A stretch of 64,000 nt of DNA from Lichenostomus cassidix. Its lineage: Eukaryota; Chordata; Aves; Passeriformes; Meliphagidae. The stretch spans positions 23,025,007-23,089,006 of the forward strand of contig CM039210.1 in assembly GCA_008360975.2 (NCBI GenBank), given 5' to 3'. The notes under the pieces are model-generated. The model was not told where the DNA came from, ran no database searches, and saw nothing but the letters and a program-made list of their open reading frames with translations. Positions 54,297 to 64,000 of the stretch are shown piece after piece (the stretch's first letter is position 1; every line of letters begins with the position of its first letter). Made by a program: the position numbers and the translations under genes.

Positions 54297-55130
54297 TCAT
54301 ACCCCAGTATCTGTGGAAACGCAAGCATACCCATGACCCCAAGCAATAAGCTCATGTGGGCCTTCCAAGGTGTTAGTAAGTAGGTTCCGTACCCAGACCT
54401 TCGCCCGGTGCAAGTGTGTCTCACCTGATGACTGCAATGAGAGAAAATGGTTCAAGATAACAGGATTATTTGAATTTCGTGGCACTGTGAGGTGATTAAT
54501 TGTATACAAAGCTTTTTCCAGTCAGCTCTGTGGGGTTTCTCCATGCATTCCAACTTTTTGCATTTTCAAAACAGGCTTCAAAGTACCATGAATGCATTTG
54601 ACAATGGCTTGGCCAGTAGGAGAATGCAGAATACCAAATTTATGGTCTACACCCCATAGGTGTAAGAACTGCCGTGTCTTCTGCGAGGCGTAGGCAGGAC
54701 CATTATCGGTTTTCACAGTAGGTGGCACGCCCAGGACCAAGAAAGCCAATTTCCAATGGGCAATGACATTGCGGCTCTTTTCTCCAGTATGAGCAGATGC
54801 CCACACTGAATCGGCCAAATTCAGGGATGTGTGTCACATCCATCTGCCACAACTGCAAGGCCTTTAGACCTCTGGGGTTTACCCCCAGTGGCAGAGGTGC
54901 AGCGAGTCCGTGGCAATCAGCACAAGCACTGACAATGTCATGAGCCTCAATTGGCATCAATTGAAACTGCTTCTGCAGGGTATGTGCACTCTGATGAAAG
55001 AAACCCTGTGATGCCTTGGCTTGTGCAATTTTGTCAGGCTGAGGTGCTACACATGCAGAGTTGGCTAGCATGTCAGCCCGGGCAATGCCTTCTGTTAGAA
55101 AACCTGGTTAGTTGGTGTGGCTTCGAATGT
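54297..55130 (-). pseudogene. pol: Provirus T integrase (broken)
   Basis: Three minus frames give the zinc domain (H-Q-S-A-H..., C-A-D-C-H near 54920-55000), the first Asp in L-W-Q-M-D-V-T-H-I-P-E-F (near 54828), the second in K-T-D-N-G-P-A-Y (54694-54717), and P-T-G-Q-A-I-V-K-C-I-H near 54590-54620, where Lys stands in the place of the catalytic Glu. The carboxy end resembles W (W-G-H-G-Y-A-C-V-S). Frameshifts near 54520 and 54770. Confidence 0.88.
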
Positions 55131-55560
55131 GCAGAATTTAATATGGGTGCACTTGAACTTGAATTGCATTCCACAAAGTTTGCAATAGCAAAAACAGAGC
55201 CATATCATTGACTTCCTTTAGAAGTGAGCAATCTAAATGTTTAGTTATATCTGCTACATAAGCAGAGTCAGTGTCCAAATTCAAAGGTACCTGAGAGAAC
55301 CGCTGAAAAGCCATGGCAACTGCCTTCAATTCAACCACCTGGGCAGACCCTGACTCATGGCCTTTCAGCACTGGCCACTCAGATCCCTCCTTCCAGGTAA
55401 CAATGGCTTTTTCTGTTCTCCCAGAATCATCCGTAAAGATGGTGGGTCCATGCACTGGCACCCAACTGTTCTTTGGCTGCAAAGTGAAGCTGGATAAATT
55501 TGCCAGCTGCAGCAATTTGTGGCTGGCAGGTGGTAAGCAATCTGCCCTGAAAATTTTTGC
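55131..55560 (-). pseudogene. pol: Provirus T RNase H
   Basis: Motifs in order on the minus strand: I-F-T-D-D-S-G (near 55430), V-V-E-L-K-A-V (near 55330) and L-D-T-D-S-A-Y-V-A-D (near 55260). The 125-codon frame 55138-55515 is open. Class II style, close to W. Confidence 0.87.
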
Positions 55561-56173
55561 AGTGCACTTTGCAAAGGAGCGCTATTAGCAAGGCTCCATT
55601 CAAAGCTGTCCCGTGATACCAGAACAACAATCGTTGCAGGATCCACTGCAATCAATTGTAAACACCGATAACGGCATTTAATTATCAGACAAGTGATAAA
55701 TTCGAACAATGTAGGTATTGTCTTTTTTGGCTGATGAGGCAAAAAGACCCATTCCACAATATGCAAAGGGTCAGCCCATTGTTTGTTCCACTGGCCAATA
55801 ATACCTGTAGGATGGAGGTCTGGAGCAGTAATGAAAACAGTGATATCAATAGAAGGATCCACTCGATAAACCTGTTGAGCAGAAACAGCCTGCTGCACCT
55901 CATTCAGCACTCATCGCGCCTCAGGTGTAAATTTCCAAGGTGAGTTTAGATCAGGGTCCCCCTTTAAAATATTAAAGAGCAGGGAAAGTTGCGTGGTGGT
56001 TAGTCCTAAATAAGGACGTAACCAATTAATGATAACCAGCAATTTCTGGGCATCATTCAGGGTCTTAATAGAGTCTGAGAACTGTACCACTTGATGTTGT
56101 CTGGTTTGGCTCAAAATTTTGACTCCCAAATATTTCCAAGGGGGCTGCTGTTGAACTTTCTCTGGAGCCACTT
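55561..56173 (-). pseudogene. pol: Provirus T reverse transcriptase, carboxy half
   Basis: Thumb and connection of a class II RT: A-P-E-K-V-Q-x3-P-W-K-Y-L-G (near 56115-56165), then N-W-L-R-P-Y-L-G-L-T-T-x-Q-L and L-K-G-D-P-D-L. Palm and fingers, including the YxDD site, are missing. The break falls at G3 (56174), and on the far side only about 158 nt of leader remain, so gag, pro and half of RT were deleted before or with the G3 insertion. Confidence 0.85.
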
Positions 56174-57559
56174 TGTGGTGGTTTTGATTGGCCCAAAACA
56201 TCAGTAAAGTGTTTTTTAACATCTAGGAGAAATTTGGACCCCTCAGAAGCTGTTGTAGAAGGCCTGGGGAGGTGTCTGAGGGGTGGGGAGTGGCACAAAG
56301 ATGGCTCCTGTGTGTCCTGAGTGAAAGTTCTGGAAGTTTTTACATCAAGTCCAGCAGAGCCAATCTCTGGTGGCTCTGGGGGTGATAGACATGCTGCCGG
56401 CTAAGTTTGGGCCAATTAGAGGTGCTGGTTACGCCTCTGTGAAAACATATTTAAGAAGAAATCAAAACAAAGCAGGCACGCACTTCTTTCACTTCTTTGT
56501 AGTTGGAGGAGGAGGAGGTGGAGGTGAAAATATGTAGGGGGAGAACAACATGGAGACGTCAAGGTCAGTGAAGAAGGTGGGGGAGGAGTTGCTCCAAGTG
56601 CCGGAGCTGAGAACCCTCTGCTAGCCATGGTAAAGGCCATGGGGGGGCAGGAGGTGCCCTGCAGCCCATGGAGTCCACAGGAGTGCAGAAATCCACCAAC
56701 AGCCCACGCCAGAGGAGCAGGGGGATGCCTGGAAAAGACTGTGAACCAGTAGGAGTCTCATCTAAGAGTTAAACCTGCAAAGGCCATGACTGGGAGAGAA
56801 AGGCCTTGCTCCTGGCATGGAAGCAGCCTGGCCTTGGCTTGGGAGAGTCTGCACAGCAACCTATGGACAAAAAGGACTCATGTTGCAGCAAAATTTGGGC
56901 AGGATGTTGCTCGTGAGATTGGACCCATGCCAAAGAAGTTCCCAGAGGACTATCTCTCATGGGAAGGATCCCACAGCTAAGTAGAGAACCCCTCTTCCTG
57001 ATTGGGCTGACCAGAGAACCCCTACCCTGCCCCCTGTCTGTGTTGCTGGTTTAGAAAGAGGGAAGGGGGATGAGCGGAGAAACTGCTTCTTAAGGGGGGG
57101 GGTGAGAGCAGGAGAACTGTCTGGGGAGAGAGAGAGATAAGCAGAGATAAAGAGTATTTGTAGTGGAAGAATTGTAGTGATGAATAGATTTATGAACCTG
57201 CTCTGTGGACTGAGAGAATGCCCCACACCCTGCCTCCCTACCCAGGCTTGTTGGTTATAAAAGAGGAAAGGAGGTGAATACTATAGGTTCGTAAGAGGGA
57301 GGGGGATGAGTGAACAAATTAATGTATGAAAAGTTTAGTTTTGCCTTGCATTTATCCTCCAACTCTGTTAGGTAATTAAATCACTTTCTGCAACTGAAAG
57401 ATGGAGCCTGTTTGCCCTTTTTCTTTTTCTGTGCATCCTCCTACAAATCAGTGTCCTATCTCATTTGACTCACAAGATTGGTGTGTATTTTTATAGTGTT
57501 TTTTTCTGTAGCAAGAGAGGGCTGGAGTGTCAGCGTTTAGTCAGGGTCAAACCCTGACA
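56174..57559 (+). mobile_element. G3: ERVL-type LTR inside provirus T
   Basis: TGTGGTGGTTTTGATTGGCC...CAAACCCTGACA, 1386 nt, collinear with G1 on the other strand. The poly-glycine open stretch seen in G1, G2a and G2b is recognisable near 56555-56650. Flanking pentamers (CACTT, CCGCC) do not match, consistent with a deletion at the insertion site. Confidence 0.88.
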
Positions 57560-57717
57560 CCGCCCCAGGTATCCTTCAGAAGTGACAGCAGAAAGCCGTC
57601 TTTTGGGAGGGGATGATCCATTTTCCTCCCATTCCCCAAGGTGGGTGGGGGGTAAAAGGGAGGGTGAGGTCAGTACCTCCGAAACGGCATGTGTAGTAAA
57701 CGTCGATGGTCACCAGA
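57560..57717 (-). other. Provirus T leader with tRNA-Trp-like primer site
   Basis: On the minus strand, TGGTGACCATCGACGT starts 2 nt inside the 5' LTR (57715 downward) and resembles the tRNA-Trp complement TGGTGACCCCGACGTG used by avian alpharetroviruses (known from the family). The rest of the leader has no coding frame. Confidence 0.6.
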
Positions 57718-57985
57718 TGTCGCTGTTGAGCCAGTAACAGAGAGAAACTCAGTTAACAGCAACATGATTTTCCAGAGAGAAGAAAGTTTAGTATTAACAT
57801 GCCTTTATATAGAAGCGAGAAAAATATTCTGATTGGATAGCAGTCACCCACCCCCCAGGGTGATTGGTGGAGGTGCCTCAACACCCAATTCCAAATATAC
57901 TTTTTTCTCATAGCCTTTATCTATATTTCTCATACTTAATGTGAGAAGGAAAAGTTTCCCAAGAGAGAGGCCCTGTGCAGCCACA
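57718..57985 (-). mobile_element. Provirus T 5' LTR
   Basis: 268 nt, partner of 53517-53787 with many scattered differences and a small indel (AAAAAAGTTTA against AAAGTTTA). The GAGGTA flank (57986-57991) is the right copy of the target duplication. Confidence 0.9.
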
Positions 57986-58062
57986 GAGGTACCTTCTTTT
58001 TCTTGAATTATAGTTATAATAATGAGAAAACCAATGAAAACAACTTTTCTAATTGCACTCAT
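57986..58062 (-). pseudogene. env: Provirus U env start
   Basis: The ATG at 58062 overlaps the pol stop as ATGA, the same arrangement as in A and B. The first 23 codons are a signal peptide (V-V-F-I-G-F-L-I-I-I-T-I-I). T is inserted directly after it, and env resumes at 53516 and below. Confidence 0.8.
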
Positions 58063-58635
58063 TTTACCCTGATAAATTTCAATTTCAGTTCATTATCGTT
58101 AGAAGCCACTTTCCAAGGGGTCTCTGGAGCCTTCTTCACTCGAGTATGATGAATCCAGGTGTTCTGTTCCTTGATTTTGATCGAAGTGAAAGTGGTAAGG
58201 AGTACTTGAAATGGTCCTTCCCACTGTGGCTCCAAAGTTTTCTCTGTAAGAGACTTAACATAGGCATAATCTCCAGGTTGAATGTTTTGTACTGGACTGT
58301 CTAGACCCCGACTCTGAGTTCCAGCCACATGCTTTTCAGTTTTCCTGAGTTGCTCACTCAAGGCCACCATATAGGCAGTCAGTGTTTCCTCCCCAACTTG
58401 GGTGGATAGTCCTATTTGTACTCCGTAGGGTCTCCCATAGAGCATTTCAAAAGCACTTAGTCTTTCTTTGGGTCTGGGTTTAGTCTGAATTTGTAATAAT
58501 GCAAGTGGAAGAGATTGGGGCCATGTTAAATTGGCTTCTTGCCCCAATCTTACAATTTGCTGTTTGATCAGGTGGTTCATTTTCTCCACCTGACCCCTTC
58601 ATTGCGGATGGTATGGTTTCGGGAGGATGCACATC
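58059..58635 (-). pseudogene. pol: Provirus U integrase, carboxy half
   Basis: Minus frame 58059-58589 (176 codons, open) starts at V-E-K-M-N-H with the catalytic Glu region and contains L-G-V/L-S-A-F-E-M-L-Y-G-R-P and W-E-G-P-F-Q-V-L-L, ending ...L-K-F-I-R-V-K. A TGA precedes it near 58597. The core with the two Asp motifs is missing because ERVL element L replaced it (58640-61618). Confidence 0.88.
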
Positions 58636-58639
58636 CCTG

Positions 58640-60596
58640 AGTACAGCTAGATTGTGAGCCCGCTCTACCTGGTGACATGCAAGAAGAACAATTTTCACTG
58701 GGGCCCTGAAAAGCAGCAAGCCTTCACCCAGATCAAGCAGGAGATCGCTCATGCGGTAGCCCTTGGCCCAGTCAGGACAGGACCAGAAGTGAAGAATGTG
58801 CTCTACTCTGCAATGGCCTGTCCTGGAGCCTTTGGCAGAAGGTGCATGGTGAGACTCAAGGGCAACCATTGGGATTCTGGAGTTGAAGTTACAGAGGGTC
58901 CGAAGCCAACTACACTCCCACAGAGAAGGAAATCCTGGCAGCCTATGAAGGTTTCCAAGCTGCCTCAGAGGTAATCGGCATGGAAGCACAACTTCTCCTC
59001 GCACCCCGACTACCAGTGCTGGGGTGGATATTCAAGGAAAAGGTTCCCTCTACCCACCATGCCACCGATGCCACATGAAGTAAGTGGATTGCCCTCATCA
59101 CACAGCGTGCCCATATTGGAAACCCAAATCACCCTGGGATCTTGGAAATAATTACAAATTGGCCCGAAGGTCAAAACTTTGGCCTCACGAACAAAAAGGA
59201 GCAGGAACAGGTGACTCGTACAGAGGAAGCTCCACCCTTCAACCAACTGCCACAAGATGAAACACGCTTAGCTCTTTTCACTGATGATTCCTGTCATATT
59301 GTGGGGGAAAATCGAAAATGGAAAGCAGCTGTATGAAGCCCCACACAGCAGGTCACGGAAGCTACAGAAGGAGAGGGGGGATCAAGCCAACTTGCTGAAC
59401 TCAAAGCAATTCAGCTGGCCCTGGACATTGCTGAAAGGGAGAAATGGCCAAAGCTATACCTGTACACTGATTCATGGATGGTAGCCAATGCTCTGTGGGG
59501 TTGGTTGGAAAGGTGGAAAAAGGCCAACTGGCTGTGTAGAGGAAGACCAATCTGGGCTGCTGATGAATGGCGAGACATTGCCACTCGGTTAGAGAAGCTA
59601 CCTGTAAAAGTCCGTCATGTGGATGCCCATGTCCCCAAGAGTAGGGCTAATGAGGAACACCGAAACAACGAACAGGTGGATCAGGCTGCAAAGATAAAGG
59701 TGCCACAAATATATTTGGATTAGCAACACAAGGGAGAGCTGTTTTTAGCTCGATGGGCCCATGATGCCTCAGGCCATCAGGGCAGAGATGCCACCTATAA
59801 GTGGGCATGAGACCGAGGGGTGGATCTAACCATGGACTGCATCTCCCAGGTAATCCATAACTGTGAGACGTGTGCTGCCATCAAGCAAGCCAAGCGGGTG
59901 AAACCCCTGTGGTATGGTGGGAGGTGGTCCAAATATAAGTATGGAGAGGCCTGGCAGATTAATTACATCACACTGCCTCAAACCCACCATGGCAAGCGCT
60001 ATGTGCTCACAATGGTAGAAGCCACCACGGGGTGGTTGGAAACCTACCCTGTGCCTCACGCTACTGCCCGTAACACCATCCTGGGCCTTGAAAACCAAGT
60101 CCTGTGGAGGCACAGTACCCCTGAGAGAATTGAGTCAGATAACAGGACTCATTTCAAAAATAGCCTCATAAACACCTGGGCTAGGGAACATGGCATTGAG
60201 TGGGTGTACCACATTCCTTATCATGCACCTGCTGCTGGCAAAGTGGAGCGATACAACAGTCTGCTAAAAACCACCTTGAAGGCTCTAGGCGGGGGGGCTT
60301 TTAAAAATTCGAAACAGCATTTAGCCAAGGCCACCTGGCTAGTTAACACCCGAGGTTCCACCAACCAAGCTGGCCCTGCCCAATCTGAACCCCTGCAAAC
60401 AGCAATTGGGGATAAAGTTCCAGTGGTACACATGAGAGGCATGCTGGGAAAAACTGTTTGGATTAATTCTGCCTCAAGCAAAGACAAACCCACCCGTGGG
60501 GTTGTCTTCACTCAGGGACCAGGGTGCACCTGGTAGGTGATGCAATATGATGGAGAGACACAATGCATACCTCAAGGAAACTTAGTTGGGGTTTAA
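58640..60596 (+). pseudogene. pol: Element L: ERVL pol (RT end, RNase H, integrase), broken
   Basis: Plus strand, 5'-truncated. It starts in the RT connection (F-H-W-G-P-E-K-Q-Q-A-F), then RNase H (A-L-F-T-D-D-S near 59270, a frameshift, Y-T-D-S-W-M-V near 59465, and the N-N-E-Q-V-D-Q-A-A close near 59670). The integrase frame 59820-60536 is open for 238 codons: C-E-T-C-A-A zinc residues, W-Q-I-N-Y-I-T with Asn for the first catalytic Asp, E-S-D-N-R-T-H-F and A-G-K-V-E-R-Y-N. The frame TGA at 60538 lies slightly before the expected end. Typical of avian ERVL, which has no env. Confidence 0.92.
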
Positions 60597-60741
60597 TTGC
60601 CCATAACACTGTGCCTGTATCCATATCTGGATGTATTTAATCAGGGTAATGCATGTATGTATAGAGTTTAAAAATTTAAATTCAATGTAACATGTTGGAA
60701 GGGAAAAAATTCAGGGTGGATAATGTTGAAGGTTGGGGGGG

Positions 60742-61618
60742 TGGCATTTTCTCCATTCCTGTTACTGGGAGGCCACAATGACCAGGTACGCAAGGCCATT
60801 AACTCTTTTGTAAGAGACAAAGTCTGTGGCTGGGTGTGGTAAGGGGAGGAGGGGTCTGACCGTTTGGGACTTCACTTGCTCGCTGGGCACCGGAGGGGAC
60901 AGAGGGAAGTTGCTGACTTCTTTTTGCTGCGAACACAGAGAGTCCAGCTCTGCACTGCCTTCTCTTCTTGGCTGGGTGAGCTCTTGCTTGGGGAAGGACA
61001 CAGGATTCCAACCCTTAGCCTTGCCCGGAGCCCGTGTCCCCGGCTGTTCTCAGAGCTGCTGCATAGGAGCCCGGCTGTTGCTGCCCCCCGCCCCCGCCTG
61101 TCGGAACGCACTGTGATTTCTGCCACAACTACAGAGTTTTTGCCACCTTTGCTGGCCAGCCTGGGTGAGCAAGCCCTGCCGCTCCAGCTCACTGCTCTGA
61201 GCTTCCTGCTGCTCGCCGTCCTGCGGTCCAGCCTGCCTGACATTATCCACTTGAGATGAGGAGCTGACCTCTCGCCACAGCGCCACCTGCAGCTGCTCGG
61301 GAGTCATGGCACCAGCTGGGAGCTCAACAGCGCCCCTGCTGGCTGTGACCCTAACTGCACCAAAGGGAAGGGTGTCTTACAGCCCAGAGCAAGCTGCCAC
61401 TGGGTTTCTGGGTTTTGTTTGTTGTTGCTACTGTTGTTTGTTACTTGTTTACTTCGTTGTAAGTACTAGTAAAGAACTGTTATTCCTTTTCCCATATCTT
61501 TGCCTGAAAGCCCTTGATTCCAAATTTATAATAATTCGGAGGGAAGGGGGGTCACATTCTCTATTCTGAGGGAGGTTTCCACCTTTCTTAGCAGACACCT
61601 GACTTTCAAACCAAGACA
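60742..61618 (+). mobile_element. Element L 3' LTR
   Basis: A G-rich polypurine run (GGTTGGGGGGG, 60731-60741) precedes TGGCATTTTCTCC, and the LTR probably ends AACCAAGACA at 61618. About 880 nt. GTAAGTACTAGTAAAGAACTG and the pyrimidine-rich 3' part are ERVL-like. Open frames here (up to 131 codons) are GC-driven and show no domain. Confidence 0.7.
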
Positions 61619-62640
61619 GACGCCCTTCATGGAGTTGTTTTAATAATTGTAAGGCTAGAGCTTTTGGTATCCACTGCTTACCCTCCCTTGCAAACCAATT
61701 ATCCCCTCTTTCCTCTGCTCCACCCTTTTAATTATCCCAAGCTCCTCTGGTGGAAAAGAAAGTTTCTCTGGCAGTGGTGGGGCTACTGGGAGCAAAGGGA
61801 AGATCTTAGAGATTTCTGGCAACAGTGCAGCTTTCCAAGCCTCTCCGATTACCTATTGCTTCCTCTGAGCACCCTGCTTGGTGTCCCCTAACGTGTAATA
61901 TTGCCACCCCTTTTTGGTAAATTCACCACCTCCAATAGGCGAGAAATTCAGCTCTCATGAGCTAATGTTTTTCCCCTGCAGGATAATAAACCTCTTTCTT
62001 CCCATAATTTCCCAAATGCATATATCACCCCATATGCATATTTAGAATCTGTAAAAATATTCACTATCTTGTCCCCATATAATTCACAGGATCTTAAAAG
62101 CACATACAACTCTGCTGTTAGAGCTGACCATGCGGGTGGCAACCTCCCCCCTTCTTTTAATTTCCTTCCATCAGTGATAGTGTATCCTGTAACTCGCTTC
62201 CCTTGAAGACCCATCAATAAACACATTTTCTCCCTTAGGCCAGGGAGTACCTCATAAATCTTCCCCAGCTTGAGTCTGGAGATCTATAACTTGAATGCAG
62301 TCCTGGCCCCACTCTTCAGGGCCATTCAAACAGGAGGCTGGGTTAAACCCTTCCCCACTTCTCAATTCTCAATCCTTCTGTTCCATTAAACAAGATTAAT
62401 ACTGTAATAACTGAGCGCTGGTCATCCACTTAGAGGCTCTTTCAGTTAACAAAGCTTTAACTTGATGTGAAACTTTAACAATCGGATATCTTCCTATGGT
62501 CAGTTTTCGGGCCTCAGTTACCATTAAAGCCATGGCTGCACAATTCTGCAGACAATATGGCCAGTCTCTGGCTACATTCTGAGACATTCTGAGACAATGA
62601 GTAGCCTCCAGCCAGTGGATCTAGCAACTTAGAAAAATAA
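61619..62640 (-). pseudogene. pol: Provirus U RNase H, connection and integrase start
   Basis: Minus strand from right to left. Connection first (Y-F-S-K-L-L-D near 62620, A-R-K-L-T-I-G-R near 62490). Then RNase H: T-G-Y-T-I-T-D-G-R-K (near 62180), A-E-L-Y-V-L-L, F-T-D-S-K-Y-A-Y-G-V (near 62035-62065) and the K-G-H-Q-like close near 61885. Last, the integrase start (Q-L-L-K-Q-L-H-E-G at about 61625-61650), cut by L. Stops and shifts near 62400 and 61945. Class I, with its sequence style between Z and A/B. Confidence 0.85.
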
Positions 62641-63222
62641 GCAATAGGCTGCCGCATTCCTCAAAAGTAGCTGCCAAATTCCCCAAAGCATGGGGGAACC
62701 ACACTTGCCCTGAAAGCCGCTTGCAAAATCCAATGCAGGTATTGGAACCTGCTTTTCCCCAGAGCATGGGAGAACCACACTTCTCTAAAAGCAGCTTGCA
62801 AACTACCAGTATACTTCACAGAATTGGCCTCTGGATTTTAACCTACCAGTTCTGGCTTTTCACAACAAACCACACAAAAAGGGCAACTCATCTAGTTGAT
62901 TACAAAATTTGGTATATCCTTATACAAAATCAAGTTTCTGAGGGTTCTTACAGATGGATCTTTAATTTTTACAATAAACGCTTTGTTTTAGTTTTGCACC
63001 AAAAAAACCAAACTCCAAATCCTTGTGTACACCAATGACTTTTGAATTCACAATGCACTTGTATTTTCGCCATGTGCTGATGCTCAAAATCACTATTATA
63101 AGCACACTAACACTCAATCTCACTTGGGTAGTTACTTTAAATAGAGAATAGCCAATTATACCATCACTAGTGATTTCTTTTCATTATCCAATTATAATAT
63201 TTTCCTTCCTTCCCCTTTTTCC
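62641..63222. other. Unidentified insert replacing U RT palm
   Basis: The RT frame of U stops being readable at about 63222 and resumes with the connection near 62640; the palm and its YxDD site are absent. The ~580 nt between hold two imperfect direct repeats about 66 nt apart (AGCATGGGGGAACCACACTT at 62696 and AGCATGGGAGAACCACACTT at 62762) and no coding frame. It may be an LTR or other insertion with loss of target, or a highly decayed RT. Confidence 0.45.
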
Positions 63223-63530
63223 CACTCAAAGGCAAAATACTGTTTACTGTCTTCTATAATGGACACCCTTAGAAAGCATCCTTAAAATCTAGTACTGAAT
63301 AATATAGATGTGAAGATGGGATCTGATTCAGGATAGTATAGGGATCCGGAACTGTGGTATGCCTTGGTTTAACAATTTCATTTATTATTCTTAGATCCTG
63401 CACCATTCTGTAGGTTCCATCTGGTTTCTTAACTGGCAGGACAGGAGTGTTATAGGGAGACATACATGGCTCCAAGACACCTGCCTTTAGCAGGGACTCA
63501 ATGACAGGTGTAACCATTCCTTTCTCTCCT
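63223..63530 (-). pseudogene. pol: Provirus U reverse transcriptase, amino part
   Basis: Minus frame 63269-63517 has [38 protein letters not shown] and V-L-D-F-K-D-A-F, the fingers and first catalytic region of class I RT. A frameshift follows, then F-A-F-E-W. Confidence 0.9.
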
Positions 63531-63838
63531 TTGAAATAGGGTATTGCTTTTTAGACACCATTTGTCCTGGTTGCTTCAAAGTAATTTGGAGGGGCTTTAT
63601 TTCTAATTTTCCATATTTTCCTGGGGCTGCCCACACTTCTGGGTTGATTTCATCATAAGCCTTCTTAGACATTTTACACAAAGTTATCACAATGCTAACC
63701 CCTGTATCATTCTTCACAATATTAATTTGCATTCCTACTTTACCCATCAAATCTTTTCCCAGTAAGTTACAATCACAATAAGGAACAAACAGAAATTCAT
63801 GCATTTCAAACCTATCCCCTACATCAACTAATAGTGGT
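63487..63838 (-). pseudogene. pro: Provirus U protease end
   Basis: Minus strand. F-L-F-V-P-Y-C-D-C-N-L-L-G-K-D-L-M matches the protease terminal region. The linker to RT (E-V-W-A-A-P-G-K-Y-G-K-L-E-I, K-K-Q-Y-P-I-S) follows. The DTG active site would lie beyond 63838, where LTR X3 interrupts. Confidence 0.85.
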
Positions 63839-64000
63839 TGTGGCAGGATGTTCCCCCCTGCCCTCTCTCTCCCTGATCGGTCCCAGGAAATGGATGGCTC
63901 AGATTAGGTTGATAGCCTAATCAGGGCTACCTGGTGGTGGCATCCAAAAGTCTGAAAAGACACTACCCTGTGGAATGTAGAGAGAATGTGAAAAATTTTC
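63839..64000 (+). mobile_element. X3: start of an X-family LTR, runs off the window
   Basis: TGTGGCAGGATGTTCCCCCC onward is the reverse complement of X2 19772-19932 with few changes, in plus orientation. Only the first 162 nt are in the window, so neither its far end nor the target duplication can be seen. It interrupts U protease. Confidence 0.9.

Larger units (their letters stand above)
53517..57985 (-). mobile_element. Provirus T (class II, env-less), inside U env
   Basis: Minus-strand provirus with LTRs at 53517-53787 and 57718-57985, flanked by GCGGTA and GAGGTA (6-bp duplication, one change). Order on the minus strand: 5' LTR, tRNA-Trp-like primer site, short leader, ERVL LTR G3, then RT, RNase H and integrase, a non-coding stretch, polypurine tract and 3' LTR. 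Gag, protease and the first half of RT are deleted, and env is absent. The LTRs are roughly 90 percent similar by eye, so T is considerably older than A and B. Confidence 0.9.

Noticed and set aside
60826..61307. Several overlapping frames of 85-131 codons on both strands
   Set aside because: They lie in the GC-rich ERVL LTR of element L; frames on opposite strands are equally long and show no domain.

Overview
The window looks like bird DNA, most likely songbird, and I find no convincing host gene in it. CR1 LINE 3' ends with the ATTCTATG-type terminal octamer, long ERVL LTRs, ERVL pol, and class I and class II endogenous retroviruses (ERVs) are packed against and inside one another. Such density would suit a W chromosome or other low-recombination region, but that is inference.

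I use letters for elements. 1-4000: LTR-like pieces, a minus-strand gag-pro remnant (D), a 76-nt tRNA-like block, an LTR (R1a) and a TTATA microsatellite. 4100-14811: class I provirus Z (plus strand, decayed gag-pro-pol-env with 3' LTR). Its integrase is split by LTR X1, which itself contains LTRs Y1 and R1b. 14830-17790: class II provirus W (pol, short 3' LTR), with LTR Y2 inside its integrase. 17838-29219: mostly solo LTRs (Q1 containing P, X2, N, Q2, G1, G2a/G2b, R1c containing H) and a CR1 split by LTR J, with unassigned stretches between. 29936-32092: LTR S1, a second CR1 end and a truncated ERVL LTR.

32093-51570 is the most notable part. Provirus A (32330-40911, minus) sits inside an LTR of a tRNA-Lys-primed element C, flanked by a CTGT duplication. 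Provirus B (42275-51570, plus) belongs to the same family and faces the other way, so the two form an inverted repeat with arms of 8.6 and 9.3 kb around a 1.4 kb spacer. Both are gammaretrovirus-like: p30-type capsid, DTG protease, YVDD reverse transcriptase, HHCC/DDE integrase. Their LTRs differ little, so insertion looks recent. Their Env is unusual. After the signal peptide come three immunoglobulin-like domains, each with the paired cysteines and a G-x-Y-x-C F-strand motif, followed by a further extracellular segment, an RTKR cleavage site and a transmembrane subunit. A keeps this env open for 859 codons although its gag and pol are broken. B has a continuous reverse transcriptase-to-integrase frame, but its gag, gag-pro junction and env are interrupted.

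51571 to beyond 63838 is one old minus-strand class I provirus (U) taken apart by later insertions: LTR S2, class II provirus T (53517-57985, itself containing ERVL LTR G3), an ERVL pol plus LTR (L, about 58640-61618), an unidentified segment, and LTR X3 at the right edge. The order of nesting gives a relative insertion history. Host-like flanks are small and unassigned. Coding assignments rest on visible motifs and on reading both strands, with no database search.
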